A DNA stretch of 64,000 bases from the NCBI GenBank assembly GCA_014534425.1, contig JACVRN010000011.1, positions 1 through 64,000 of the forward strand, read 5' to 3'. This stretch comes from Pyrinomonadaceae bacterium. GTDB taxonomy: Bacteria > Acidobacteriota > Blastocatellia > Pyrinomonadales > Pyrinomonadaceae. The notes under the pieces were generated by a model that saw only the letters and a program-made list of their open reading frames with translations, searched no databases and was not told the origin of the DNA. This document shows, in pieces, positions 27,182 to 36,812 of this stretch. The translations under genes and the position numbers were made by a program. Each line of letters opens with the position of its first letter. Position 1 is the first letter of the stretch.

Positions 27182-28621
27182 TCATCTCCACCCTACAGAG
27201 CCGCGCACTGACTCTATCAACTTAGCCGAGTCGTAGCCTATGCCGTCCTTAAAGACCGTCTCGACCTTCTCTATATCGTTGATGTTGGCCGAGGGGTCGC
27301 CGTTGATAATGATGAGGTCTGCCTGAAGGCCCGGGGCGATGGTTCCTATGCGGTCGGAGGCGTTGAGGTACTGCGCGCCGTTTGAGGTCGCTATGCGTAT
27401 GGCTTCCAGGGGTGTGAAGCCCGCTTCGACCAGCAGTTCGACTTCGCGCTGGCTGCCGAAGCCTGCCACGACGCCGCCCACGCCCGTGGGGTCTGTGCCT
27501 GCCAGCAGCAATCCTCCCGCTCGCGCAAAGGCAAGCTCGAACTGCATCTCCTTCTTGAAGGCTGCGGCCCAGGGCGAGTCCTTCGCTTCGCTCAAGGCGG
27601 AGCGGGTCAGAAGATATTGTATGCGCGCGTCTGCGGTCATGGAATCCAGCACGCGGCGCTGTAGCGGCGGGCGATTGGCTATGAAGGATTCAAAGACCGG
27701 AAGCGTTGAAGTGATGGCTACCTTTCGCGCCACCAAATCCCGAATCATCTCCTTGACGGGAGCGCTTTCGATGTCCAGCTTCGTCAGGTTTGTGACCGTC
27801 TCGTTCTGCGGCGGGCAAACGTCAGGCTTCTTGCCCGGAACGAATTCCGTGTCAACAATGATTCCATGCTCAAGGTTATCTATGCCTAGCGCCGCCGCTT
27901 CACGAAACCCAACGGCGCAGAGATGGCCCGTCACCTTTATCTTGCGCTTGTGCGCTTCATCAATGGCCGCGCCGAGTTCTTCGCGCGTGATGTACATGTA
28001 GCCCTTGAAGGAAGTGACGCCCTGGTCAGCCCAGTACTGAACCATGCGGCGCGCGTCCTGTGCGTCCGTCAGCACATGAAACTGAGTGGCGAAGCTTCCT
28101 TTGCCGTCAAGGTACGGGCCTGTGATGTCCATCTTAGGGCCGGGAATGCGACCCGCATCAACGAGCTTCTTGATGTTGAGGTCTGTGTAAGGCTCTACGC
28201 TTCCGGCTGTGCGAATCGAAGTCACGCCCGCCGCCAGGTAAAGACGCGGAAAGCTCCAGCCCAGTTCGCTGAAGAGCACAAGACGGCCAGCAGGAAAGAA
28301 CATGTGCTCGTGAAGCATGACGAGGCCGGGCATCACTGTCTTGCCCTTGAGGTCTATGACCTTCGCTTCGGGCGGCGGCTGCATGCTGGCGGCACCCGAC
28401 GGCCCTACCGATTGAATCTTACCTTTGCTGATGATGACGGTCTGATTCTCGCGCGCCGGAGCGCCCGTGCCGTCAATCACGCGCGCGTTGGTGAGCGCTA
28501 TCAGGGGCGCATCGACCGAGATGAATGCGCGCACCTCTGCCGAAAGCTGCGTGCTCTGCTCAGTTAGAGACTGACTGGCGAGAAAGAGAACCAGAAGGGC
28601 GCTTGCGATTATCTTCTGCAT
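27182..28621 (-). CDS. Secreted amidohydrolase, imidazolonepropionase-like
   Basis: About 479 residues from MQKIIASALLVLFLASQSLT (start 28621), which gives a proper signal peptide; the frame extends upstream to 28807 but through the palindrome. Metal-site motifs in order: HEH in VMLHEHMFF, Lys in SFKGYMY, His in VTGHLCAVG, HGI, and Asp in AGTDPTG. The catalytic barrel is otherwise typical. Substrate unknown; related enzymes hydrolyse cyclic amides or Xaa-Pro peptides. It is convergent with the small Cys-containing gene. Confidence 0.88.
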   Translation of the reverse strand: MQKIIASALLVLFLASQSLTEQSTQLSAEVRAFISVDAPLIALTNARVIDGTGAPARENQTVIISKGKIQSVGPSGAASMQPPPEAKVIDLKGKTVMPGLVMLHEHMFFPAGRLVLFSELGWSFPRLYLAAGVTSIRTAGSVEPYTDLNIKKLVDAGRIPGPKMDITGPYLDGKGSFATQFHVLTDAQDARRMVQYWADQGVTSFKGYMYITREELGAAIDEAHKRKIKVTGHLCAVGFREAAALGIDNLEHGIIVDTEFVPGKKPDVCPPQNETVTNLTKLDIESAPVKEMIRDLVARKVAITSTLPVFESFIANRPPLQRRVLDSMTADARIQYLLTRSALSEAKDSPWAAAFKKEMQFELAFARAGGLLLAGTDPTGVGGVVAGFGSQREVELLVEAGFTPLEAIRIATSNGAQYLNASDRIGTIAPGLQADLIIINGDPSANINDIEKVETVFKDGIGYDSAKLIESVRGSVGWR

Positions 28622-28683
28622 GGGGAGCAGGTTCCTTTTCGGTAGAGAGTTCAGGCGAAACTTTAGTATCAGGCAAGACGTAA

Positions 28684-28786
28684 TGCATCGCGGAGACGCG
28701 TAGGACACGGAGCGAGAAGCGCAGGGGGTTAATGAGCCAACTTCTCTGCCTATCCTCTGCCTGGCCTCTCGCGTCTCCGCGATGCA
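28684..28786. repeat. 17-bp intergenic palindrome
   Basis: TGCATCGCGGAGACGCG at 28684-28700 is exactly complemented at 28770-28786. The interior continues with imperfect matches. It lies between the amidohydrolase and the sigma-factor genes. Confidence 0.8.
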
Positions 28787-28878
28787 CTGTCCTTCGAGAA
28801 AATTCAATTTAACAGGTGCGTTACTACTGCTTCGAGGCGGGTATTCTAAACTGAAACGCCCCGGACAGGAACAGAAAG

Positions 28879-29820
28879 TTAATTGCCCTGGACTCTCTTC
28901 AGCTTTTCGGGGTTGACGATGATGTAGACGGCGCGTATGCGATTGTCCGCAATGTCGAAGGCCAGCACGTTCTGCAAGCGCCCGTCCAGGTAAGTGATGA
29001 AGCCCGGATGGCCGTTGACTTCGGTCGGGCGCAGGCTGAGGTGAGACGCCCCAATCTTTTTGACCAGGCCGGTGAGGAAGCGCGCGATGTGTTCAGCGCC
29101 CTGTACGGGTTTGCGCGCAGCCGTGACGCGACCGCCGCCGTCTGAAAGAAGCGTGGCATCTTCCGAGAGAAGCGACATCAACCCCTCCATGTCTCCGCTC
29201 GCGCAAGCCTTCATGAACTGCTCTGTTAATTGCTTCTGCATCTCGCTTGAGACACAAAAGCGCGGGCGGCGCTCCCTGATGTGCAGGCGCGCACGGCTGA
29301 CCATCTGCCGACAGTTGGCCTCCGCTTTGCCCACCACGCGCGCAATCTCTTCGTACTCGTAATCGAAGACCTCTCGTAAGAGAAAACAGGCGCGCTCAAG
29401 GGGCGTGAGGCTTTCAAGCAGAACCATGAAGGCCATAGAAAGCGAGTCTGCCAGTTGAACGTTGTGCATAGGGTCCTGATTCTCGTCCGTAATCAAAGGC
29501 TCAGGCAGCCAGGGGCCTATGTACTCTTCGCGCTTGCGCCGCGCGCTCGTCAGATAGTTGATGCAGAGATTGGTGACGATTGTAGAGAGATAAGCCTTTG
29601 GCGCTTTTATCTCTTCATCGTTGGCCGCCTGCCAGCGCAGGTACGCTTCCTGCACAATGTCTTCCGCATCGGCGACCGTGCCGAGCATGCGATAGGCCAG
29701 CGAGAAGAGAAGCCGCCGGTGCTCGTTGAAAATCTCCAGACGATCCACGTCTCTTTTGTTTATCCCTTTAAGCGATAAGACGCTCGCGCTGCGAAGCGGC
29801 ATCCGTGCGCGCCGCTTCAC
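28879..29820 (-). CDS. ECF41-like sigma factor with SnoaL-type C-terminal domain
   Basis: 313-residue extracytoplasmic sigma factor. Sigma-2 starts near residue 30 (RRLLFSLAYRMLGTVADAEDIVQEAYLRW), a linker carries YIGPWLPEP, typical of the ECF41/SigJ group, sigma-4 follows (LTPLERACFLLREVFDYEYE), and residues 195-313 form a SnoaL/NTF2-like domain (DGGGRVTAARKPVQGAEHIARF shown only in outline). In ECF41 factors this extension tunes activity, and the gene usually neighbours a redox enzyme it controls. Here an oxidoreductase gene overlaps upstream. The chosen start overlaps that gene by 53 bases, so a later start is possible. Confidence 0.88.
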   Translation of the reverse strand: MKRRARMPLRSASVLSLKGINKRDVDRLEIFNEHRRLLFSLAYRMLGTVADAEDIVQEAYLRWQAANDEEIKAPKAYLSTIVTNLCINYLTSARRKREEYIGPWLPEPLITDENQDPMHNVQLADSLSMAFMVLLESLTPLERACFLLREVFDYEYEEIARVVGKAEANCRQMVSRARLHIRERRPRFCVSSEMQKQLTEQFMKACASGDMEGLMSLLSEDATLLSDGGGRVTAARKPVQGAEHIARFLTGLVKKIGASHLSLRPTEVNGHPGFITYLDGRLQNVLAFDIADNRIRAVYIIVNPEKLKRVQGN

Positions 29821-31120
29821 TACGACGCTCTAAAATCAGTTGCGCCGCATGATGCGCGCTCGCAAGCGAAGCGTCAAGCAGCATTCCTTCCGCGCCAACC
29901 CAGTCGCCAGCTACGTAAAGGTTATCCAGCCCCGGAACCATTGGGCCGGGACGCCCCCGTGTGCCGCCGCGCTCGGCTGTGACGACAGAATTCGAGACTG
30001 TGATGGCGGGCAGGAATCGCGCGTGCGCTACACTAGCGCGCCATCCAGGCTGCACCAAATCGAGCAAGCCTTCGAGTTCCGCACGGTCAGCCCTGGCATC
30101 AGCGTCTTCGCCCGTCGAATGATTCTTCATCAAGTGAATGACAGCGCCGCCTTCGGGCGCAAGCTTGGCTGAAACGGAATGCGCTATGCAATAGAGCGGT
30201 CGGTCAACGCCTAGCGCGAAGAGACCCGTGCGCGGCTGCGGCAGTCTCTTGAGAGCAATGTCCAGACACGCGGCCTTGACGGGCAAAGCTTCGTCGGCCC
30301 ATTTACGTAAGGCGCTTTCTTCGCCGCCTTCTATCAAAGAGACAGCAGCCTGCGGGCTTGTAGCCAGGACGACCGCAGAGGCCCTGTAAATCTCTCCGCT
30401 TCTCAAGCGCAGCGCGTAAACGTCTCCGTCGCGCTTAATCTTTATCACGCTCGCATTGGTTAAAACCCTTACGCCGGAAGAGCGCGCGACATCAAGCGCA
30501 CCGTCAACGAGCGTTTGCCATCCGTTGTCCAGATAATCTACGTTGCCCGCCAATCCTAAACGCACCTGCCGCAGGGCCGCGCCCGCGCTCAGCCGCTCCG
30601 AATCATTCATGTAAGTCGTGACGCGCACAATCGTCGCCATCAATTGGCGCACGCGCTCGCTACGACTCACGCTTTCAAGCCACGCGCGAAGCGTTACATT
30701 GTCTAGAGCGTCCACGTCAATCGTCTTCAGGGAAGAGAGCAGCCGCGCCGTCTCCAGCTTCTCTCTCAAAGATAGCAGCCCTGTCCTCAGAAGCGACCAT
30801 GTGCCGAGCGGGGAGATGAATTTCCGGCCTTGATAAATCAGGTGCCCGCCCTTTGTGGGCGGCAGTCCGCCCGTCCACTTAACGCCAAGCCCGCGCAAAA
30901 TTTTCTGCGCCGCGCCCTTTCTGTAGAGCGCGTGCGGCCCTAAATTAAAACGGTATCCGTCCTCGAACTTCTGCGTTATCGCGCGCCCGCCCGCGTGATT
31001 GGATTTCTCCAGGAGGACTACCTTCAGTCCGCCCCGCGCAAGCTCAGCCGCCGCCACAAGTCCCGCCAGCCCGCCGCCAACTACCGCCGCGTCCGCTCTT
31101 CCAGCTTCCTGCTCGCTCAT
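29768..31120 (-). CDS. Phytoene-desaturase-like FAD oxidoreductase
   Basis: 450-residue flavoprotein. The dinucleotide fold AAVVGGGLAGLVAAAELARG is near the N-terminus, followed by VLLEKSNHAGGRAIT, and the C-terminal FAD-closing block NLYVAGDWVGAEGMLLDASL. This is the NAD(P)/FAD-dependent amine-oxidase/phytoene-desaturase fold. Start chosen at 31120 (MSEQEAGRADAAVVGGG), where CAAAAG-rich leader and GGAGAGG precede it; the open frame extends to 31342 without domain content. Sitting against an ECF41 sigma factor, it fits the usual sigma-plus-oxidoreductase pairing of that group. Confidence 0.85.
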   Translation of the reverse strand: MSEQEAGRADAAVVGGGLAGLVAAAELARGGLKVVLLEKSNHAGGRAITQKFEDGYRFNLGPHALYRKGAAQKILRGLGVKWTGGLPPTKGGHLIYQGRKFISPLGTWSLLRTGLLSLREKLETARLLSSLKTIDVDALDNVTLRAWLESVSRSERVRQLMATIVRVTTYMNDSERLSAGAALRQVRLGLAGNVDYLDNGWQTLVDGALDVARSSGVRVLTNASVIKIKRDGDVYALRLRSGEIYRASAVVLATSPQAAVSLIEGGEESALRKWADEALPVKAACLDIALKRLPQPRTGLFALGVDRPLYCIAHSVSAKLAPEGGAVIHLMKNHSTGEDADARADRAELEGLLDLVQPGWRASVAHARFLPAITVSNSVVTAERGGTRGRPGPMVPGLDNLYVAGDWVGAEGMLLDASLASAHHAAQLILERRSEAARTDAASQRERLIA

Positions 31121-31230
31121 TATCTTTTGCCTCTCCTTTTCCTCCCCTTCTGCACATAAGACAGACAAGCCCTGCGGTTTGTGACAGCGTGATGGAAAAT
31201 TTTTTTCTGGCCCTGAACGGATTGCGCTTC

Positions 31231-31872
31231 TCAGGAGCGGCCCAGGTATTGAAAGGCGGAAGAGACGTTGCCGTTCATGGTGACGACCGGGAAAGGCTCG
31301 TACTCCAGTTGCTCGAAAGCGGCGGTCAATTCCTCTATCCACTCTTTCGAGTGATGGCGAACCGTGACGCCTTCCGGCAGTTCGAAAATCCCGTAAGTCC
31401 CGTACATATCAGCGAAGAGTTCGTAGCGCTCACGGTTGCGCCCGTCCTTATTCAACAGCAGGTCGCTGATGTAAAGCAGCCCCTTCGGGCGCAGCACCCG
31501 CTTTATCTCTTGGACGAGTGCGCGCTGCGCCGTGTCAGCAGGAATGCAGGTGAGCGTAGCAAAGAGCAGCACTGCATGGAAGGAACTGTCTTTGAAAGGA
31601 AGCGTGTGGCCGTCCGTCAGAATCAGGCTTTGATGGGGAAGACTTTCGCGCGAGCGCGCGAGCATGCCTTTGGAGAAATCTACGCCGACAGTGTTTAGGT
31701 ATCCAGCGCCCCTCAAATCTTCCAGCGTGCGCCCGTAGCCGCAACCGTAATCTAGAACGAGTGCCTGCGGCTCCAGATATTTTGACAGCCAATCGGAGCG
31801 CAGAGGATGAGAGAAGCGCTTCTCTCGCGCCACCCTGTCCCAGTAACTCGCCTGTGACGTTGCATACAGCAT
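31231..31872 (-). CDS. Class I SAM-dependent methyltransferase
   Basis: 213 residues with the Rossmann methyltransferase core: motif I VLDYGCGYGRTL near residue 40, motif II VGVDFSKGM, and DSSFHAVLLFATLTCIP, followed by EIKRVLRPKGLLYISDLLL. It belongs to the methyltransf_11/25 group; the substrate cannot be read. It is divergent from the AraC regulator, across a 144-base control region. Confidence 0.85.
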   Translation of the reverse strand: MLYATSQASYWDRVAREKRFSHPLRSDWLSKYLEPQALVLDYGCGYGRTLEDLRGAGYLNTVGVDFSKGMLARSRESLPHQSLILTDGHTLPFKDSSFHAVLLFATLTCIPADTAQRALVQEIKRVLRPKGLLYISDLLLNKDGRNRERYELFADMYGTYGIFELPEGVTVRHHSKEWIEELTAAFEQLEYEPFPVVTMNGNVSSAFQYLGRS

Positions 31873-32016
31873 CGGAAGAAATCTTAAATCGAAAGAGAGA
31901 GAGTCTTCTAACTTGGGACTTAGATTATAGTGGATTTGTCTTGAACGATATATAATTCGCGGCGTCTTTGCCGACGGAATTCTTAAACGCTCTCTCCCGA
32001 CCGGAGGAGAACTTTC
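31873..32016. promoter_or_regulatory. Divergent promoter region
   Basis: The region holds TTGAACGATATATAATTCG, with a TATAAT-like -10 reading toward the AraC gene, and a strong ribosome site (CGGAGGAG) 8 bases before its ATG. No riboswitch fold was evident. Confidence 0.45.
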
Positions 32017-32847
32017 ATGAAGACTTCACAACGCGCGCGCCGTAAGATTATCAAATCGGAGAACCTGGCCGCACGCGATATTGCCGGATTCAGGTTGGTG
32101 GAGAGCGTCTATCCTTCCGGGCTGAAGATGGCTGCTCATTCGCACGACCCAGCCTTTTTCAGCTTTGTGCTGCGCGGCGCTTATACAGAGAGGTGCGGGC
32201 GCGAGACGCGCACCTGCGTTCCGTCGCTGCTCATCTTTCACCCGCCCGACGGCTCGCATGCCGTGGCCTTTCATAACGCAGATGTCGGAATCTTTCGTAT
32301 AGAGATAAAGCCGCAGAGGCTCGCGCACATACGCGAGCACTCACAGCGTCTGATGGAAGCGTCCAGGGATTTTCGCGGGGGATTGGCAGCCTCTTTGGCC
32401 CTGCGCCTCTACAGCGAGTTCCATCACCTGGACGAATTTTCGCCGCTCGCCGTAGAAGGACTCGTGCTTGAACTCGTCGCGGAAGCTGCGCGAAGCGCCG
32501 CGCAAAGCTCAGGTCAGAGCAGGCCGCGCTGGCTGGAACAGGCCAGAGAGATTCTTCACGAACAGCGCAACGAGATGCCCACGCTTTCGGGCCTTGCCGC
32601 AGAGGTGGGCGTGCATCCGATTTATCTTGCGCGCTCGTTCCGCAAGCACTATCGCTGCACAGTGGGCGAGTACGTGCGCCGCCTGCGCGTTGAGATGGCT
32701 TGCAGAGAGATTACCGTCTCAAGCAAATCTTTGAGCGAGATAGCCACTTCGGCAGGCTTCTATGACCAGAGCCATTTCTCCAACGTCTTCAAGCGACACA
32801 CGGGCATGACCCCTGCGGAGTTTCGCGCGCACTTTCGCGCAGGTTAA
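32017..32847 (+). CDS. AraC-family transcriptional regulator
   Basis: 276 residues. The N-terminal half is a cupin-like sensor (VYPSGLKMAAHSHDPAFFSF), the C-terminal 100 residues hold the two helix-turn-helix units (LSGLAAEVGVHPIYLARSF; LSEIATSAGFYDQSHFSNVF) and the family end KRHTGMTPAEFR. It likely responds to a small ligand and may control the divergent methyltransferase or itself. The clear ribosome site supports the start. Confidence 0.92.
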   Translation: MKTSQRARRKIIKSENLAARDIAGFRLVESVYPSGLKMAAHSHDPAFFSFVLRGAYTERCGRETRTCVPSLLIFHPPDGSHAVAFHNADVGIFRIEIKPQRLAHIREHSQRLMEASRDFRGGLAASLALRLYSEFHHLDEFSPLAVEGLVLELVAEAARSAAQSSGQSRPRWLEQAREILHEQRNEMPTLSGLAAEVGVHPIYLARSFRKHYRCTVGEYVRRLRVEMACREITVSSKSLSEIATSAGFYDQSHFSNVFKRHTGMTPAEFRAHFRAG

Positions 32848-32982
32848 TGGCATACAAAAGCTTCTCTAGCTTGCAAGACAGCGCCGACGGTTTATGCCTA
32901 AACTATTGCTTCACGAGTCTCTCTCGTTTCAGCAATAGCAGCCGTCGGCTCATCATCCATCCGCTTCGGGGGAAATAGAAGA

Positions 32983-35900
32983 ATGCTTAAAATAGTCTTC
33001 GCTTCCATAATACTTTTTCTAAGCTGCGTCACGGGTCTCGCTCAAGCTTCGGCACCGCTCCTGGTAGGGCGCGTGACTGTGAACCGCACGCACATAGCCT
33101 TCTCTTACGCGGGCGACATCTGGCTGGTCGAAAGAGGCGGGGGCGACGCTCGTCGCATCACAAACGACCCGAACGAAGAGAGCTTTCCGGTCTTCTCGCC
33201 TGACGGCTCGCAGTTGGCCTTCTCGCGTTTGATTGGCGGCGACTGGGATGTCTTCGTCATGCCTGCGTCGGGTGGGGAAGCGCGTCGTCTGACCTACATG
33301 CCTGAAAACGACCTGGTGATGGGCTGGACGCCTGACGGCAAGAACATTCTCTTTCAAAGCCATCGTGATGAAGAGAGCACTTTCAGGCTCTACACGATTC
33401 CCGTAGACGGAGTGTTCCCTTCGATGCTTCCACTGCCGCAGGCTTTCGAGGGTTCGTATTCGAGCGACGGTAAGCGCATAGCGTATGAGCCTAGAGCGCC
33501 TTTCGGCAACTGGCGCTTTTATCGCGGCGGCATGACGAGCCTTATATGGCTTGCGAATCTCTCGGACGGAAATGTTGAAAAGCTCCCGCGCGGAAACTAC
33601 AACGATAACTCTCCCATGTGGGTCGGAGACAAAATCTATATGGTTTCCGACCGCACGGGTGCATACAACCTCTTCGTCTACGACATTCCGACGAAGCAAT
33701 TCAAGCAACTGACCAACTTTGACAAGTACGGCATACGCTTCGCTTCCGCCGGAGGCGGAGCCATAGCCTTCTCGCGCGACGGTCGCATTTATCTTTATGA
33801 CATGGCGGGCGCTGGCGAGGCGCGTCCCGTAGACGTGCGCGTCAACCTGGATAGCTCTGAAGCAAAGCCGCGCTCGGTTAATGTTGCGCGCAACGTCGAG
33901 TGGGTTTCGCTTTCGACAGGCGGCGACCGCCTCATCGTAGGCTCGCGCGGCGAAGCGCTCTCGTTTAATCCGGCATCCGGCGAGACGAAAAACCTGACGC
34001 AGTCTTCCGCCAGCGCCGAGCGTTATCCGACTATCTCTCCTGACGGGCGGCTCCTGGCTTACTTCTCCGACGAATCGGGCGAGTACCAGCTACACGTTCG
34101 CGCCTTGAGCGGCGAAGGCGAGACGAAGAAGATAGCAATTGAGCAGAAGCCCAGCTTTTATAGAGAGCTTACATGGTCGCCCGACTCTAAAAAGGTGGCC
34201 TTCACGGATAAACGTCTAGGGATTTGGTACGCGGACGTTTCATCCGGCGCGGCGCGGCGCGTGGATACTTCTCAATACTCTTTTCAGGAGCAGTGGTATC
34301 CGAAGTGGTCGCCCGACAGCCGTTGGTTAACTTACTCCAAACACCTGCGTAATCGTGTGCGAACAATCTTTATCTACGGCATAGATGACGGAAAGGCGCG
34401 GCAGATAACAGACGGACGCACGCAGACGGAAGCGCCGGTCTTCGACGCCAGTGGAAAATATCTGTACTTCATATCGAGCGCCAACGCGGGCACGAGCGAG
34501 TTCGGCTGGGGCGTGCTGAACGGCGTCATGGCCCGCCCGCTTGTGACGCGCACGGTTCATGCAATGGTGCTACAGAACGATGTGGTGTCGCCCTTGCTGC
34601 CCAACGGCCAGCCGAACCCGGACGCACGCCTTGAAGCGACGAGCGGCCCTGTGCGTATAGATTTTGAGGGACTCGCGCGGCGCGTAGTTGACCTGCCGCT
34701 CGCGGCACGTGATTACGCAGAGCTTACGACGACCAACAAGGCAGGGACGCTCTTCGTGCTTGTTAACGAGTGGCCCAAGTCGCCGTCTCCCTTGAACAAC
34801 TCTACGCAGGCGCTTTACTTGTATGATTTAACCAAGCCGCCGAAATTCGAGAAGCTGGCGGAAGATATTAACGGATATGACATCTCACGCGACGGCTCGC
34901 GCCTGCTTTACATCAAGGGGCGCGACTGGTTCCTGGTCTCCTCCGCCGCGCCACTGAAGCCGGACGAAGGCAAGCTTGACCTTAAAGGCTTGGAGGTGAA
35001 CGTAGACCCGCGCGCAGAGTGGCGGCAGATATACCGCGAAGCCTGGCGCATCATGCGCGACTGGTTCTACGACCCGAACTATCACGGGCAGAACCTTGCG
35101 GAGCTTGAGCGTCATTACGCTGAATACCTGCCGAACATCACGCGCCGCACGGACTTGAATAACTTGATGAGCCAGATGCTAGGCTACATCTCTGTCAGTC
35201 ACCTTGGGGTCGGCGGAGGCGACGTTCCTCCTCCCGCCAGCCCGCCTTCGCGCGTGGGACTCCTCGGCGCAGATTACGTCATAGATCAGGGACGCTATCG
35301 CTTCAAGCGCATTTACGCTTCGAGCAGCTTTTACGACCCGAACGGCTCTGTCCCTGCGCCGCTAGGCCAGCCGGGCGTCAACGTGCGCGAAGGCGAATAC
35401 CTGCTCGCCGTAGACGGGCAGAACATAGAAGCGTCCAAAAACATCTACAGTTATTTCGAGGGCAAGGCCGGACGGCCCACGAAGATAATGGTCGGCCCGA
35501 ATGCGAGCGGCGAAGGCTCGCGCACCTTGACGGTCTTTCCTGCGCCGGGCGAAAACCGCTTGCGCCGCGCGGCCTGGGCCGAAGCGAATCGTCGCCGCGT
35601 GGAACAGATGTCGGGCGGTCGTCTCGGCTACATCTTCGTGGAAAGCTACGGGCAGGGAATCATGGATTTCATACGCGGCCTGACGGGCTACAGCGACAAG
35701 CAGGGTGTCATCATCGACCAGCGCTTTAACGGCGGCGGCATCACGCCCGATTACCTGATTGAATGGCTCAAGCGAAGACCCCTGTACTACTACACCTACC
35801 GCGAAGGCGAAGACATAGCGACGCCCGTCAACCCCGGCCCAGGAACGGCTGTGCTCATCACGAACGAGTTCAACGGCTCCGCCGCAGAGACCTTCGCCTT

Positions 35901-36222
35901 CATGTTCAAGCTAGGACACGTCGGCCCCATAGTAGGAGCACGCACCTACGGAGCGGGCATAGGCCCATACGTCTTCACGCCCAACCTGATTGACGGCGGC
36001 TCTATACAACTGCCGAACCGCGCCGCCTACGACCCTAGCGGAACGTCCTGGGGCATAGAGAACATTGGCGTCGTGCCTGACCTGGAAGTCGAAATCACGC
36101 CGCGCGACTTCATGGCGGGACGCGACCCGCAACTGGAGCGCGCCATACAGGCAGGGCTGGAAGGCTTGAAAAAGAATGTGCCTGTAGTTCCGAAGAAGCC
36201 TAAATATCCCGTGCATCCATAA
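32983..36222 (+). CDS. Tricorn-like S41 protease
   Basis: 1079-residue secreted protease. A signal peptide (MLKIVFASIILFLSCVTGLAQ) is followed by a long TolB/tricorn beta-propeller (residues 25-620; blades such as FPVFSPDGSQLAFSR), a C1-like helical core, a PDZ domain near 760-860 and the S41 catalytic domain (GQGIMDFIRG...DQRFNGGG...). The nucleophile Ser sits in NEFNGSAAETFAFMF. Tricorn homologues degrade oligopeptides. The final residues are Pro/Lys-rich. A small ATG-containing leader precedes a GGGGGAAA region; no ribosome site is striking. Confidence 0.92.
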   Translation: MLKIVFASIILFLSCVTGLAQASAPLLVGRVTVNRTHIAFSYAGDIWLVERGGGDARRITNDPNEESFPVFSPDGSQLAFSRLIGGDWDVFVMPASGGEARRLTYMPENDLVMGWTPDGKNILFQSHRDEESTFRLYTIPVDGVFPSMLPLPQAFEGSYSSDGKRIAYEPRAPFGNWRFYRGGMTSLIWLANLSDGNVEKLPRGNYNDNSPMWVGDKIYMVSDRTGAYNLFVYDIPTKQFKQLTNFDKYGIRFASAGGGAIAFSRDGRIYLYDMAGAGEARPVDVRVNLDSSEAKPRSVNVARNVEWVSLSTGGDRLIVGSRGEALSFNPASGETKNLTQSSASAERYPTISPDGRLLAYFSDESGEYQLHVRALSGEGETKKIAIEQKPSFYRELTWSPDSKKVAFTDKRLGIWYADVSSGAARRVDTSQYSFQEQWYPKWSPDSRWLTYSKHLRNRVRTIFIYGIDDGKARQITDGRTQTEAPVFDASGKYLYFISSANAGTSEFGWGVLNGVMARPLVTRTVHAMVLQNDVVSPLLPNGQPNPDARLEATSGPVRIDFEGLARRVVDLPLAARDYAELTTTNKAGTLFVLVNEWPKSPSPLNNSTQALYLYDLTKPPKFEKLAEDINGYDISRDGSRLLYIKGRDWFLVSSAAPLKPDEGKLDLKGLEVNVDPRAEWRQIYREAWRIMRDWFYDPNYHGQNLAELERHYAEYLPNITRRTDLNNLMSQMLGYISVSHLGVGGGDVPPPASPPSRVGLLGADYVIDQGRYRFKRIYASSSFYDPNGSVPAPLGQPGVNVREGEYLLAVDGQNIEASKNIYSYFEGKAGRPTKIMVGPNASGEGSRTLTVFPAPGENRLRRAAWAEANRRRVEQMSGGRLGYIFVESYGQGIMDFIRGLTGYSDKQGVIIDQRFNGGGITPDYLIEWLKRRPLYYYTYREGEDIATPVNPGPGTAVLITNEFNGSAAETFAFMFKLGHVGPIVGARTYGAGIGPYVFTPNLIDGGSIQLPNRAAYDPSGTSWGIENIGVVPDLEVEITPRDFMAGRDPQLERAIQAGLEGLKKNVPVVPKKPKYPVHP

Positions 36223-36340
36223 GAAGACGGAAAGCTTCATTCACAAAAAAAGCCAGAGAGCCGCGCTCGCCACTAGCACGACTCTCTAGCCCTCGTTCTC
36301 ATGCGGGAGCCTACAGGCTATCGCGTGAGAAACCTCAAGA

Positions 36341-36730
36341 TTAATGATGATGCTCTAGCTCGTACTCGTCCGCCTCCTGCTTCGTGCGGTGCAGAGTACC
36401 GTCCGGGTGCTCCGGCGGCGTGTAGATTGTGTAGAGCTTGAGCGCCTGCTCTCCCATCGCTATGAAATTATGGCGAGTCTCGGACGGTACCACGACTACG
36501 CTGCCCGCGCGCACGCTAAGCTCCTGGCCCTCTATCACGGCCCTGCCTTCTCCTGCGACAAAGCAAAGAACCTGGTCAATGCCCTCGTGCGTCTCTTCTC
36601 CAATCTCCTCACCCGCAGGAATAGCCATCAGGACTAACTGCGATTGCTTTGTGGTAAAAAGCACCTGCCGAAAATTTTCATTCTCTTCGGCCAGCCGCAC
36701 GACATCATTAGCATAAACCTTCGCCGTCAT
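36341..36730 (-). CDS. Small cupin-domain protein
   Basis: About 129 residues from MTAKVYANDVVRLAEENENF (start 36730; GAGGAAGC precedes it). It is a single beta-barrel with cupin motif 1 residues EEIGEETHEGIDQVLCFVAGE and motif 2 VPSETRHNFIAMG, offering a His/Glu metal site. The tail ends in EYELEHHH, a natural metal-binding end. It lies behind the Fur-family gene with its own AT-rich Fur-like box between them, suggesting metal- or peroxide-linked control. Specific function unknown. Confidence 0.85.
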   Translation of the reverse strand: MTAKVYANDVVRLAEENENFRQVLFTTKQSQLVLMAIPAGEEIGEETHEGIDQVLCFVAGEGRAVIEGQELSVRAGSVVVVPSETRHNFIAMGEQALKLYTIYTPPEHPDGTLHRTKQEADEYELEHHH

Positions 36731-36779
36731 AGCTTCCTCCAGATGAAATCTCTTATCCCTTTCCGTAAAAGTTAAGAAC

Positions 36780-36791
36780 AATAATTATTAT
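36780..36791. promoter_or_regulatory. Fur/PerR-like operator ahead of the cupin gene
   Basis: AATAATTATTAT contains the ATAATNATTAT core of Fur/PerR boxes and lies about 50 bases before the cupin start. It matches the box ahead of the regulator gene (AGTAATTATTACT at 37309). Confidence 0.6.
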
Positions 36792-36812
36792 CGTTCGGTG
36801 GCTAAAAAAATT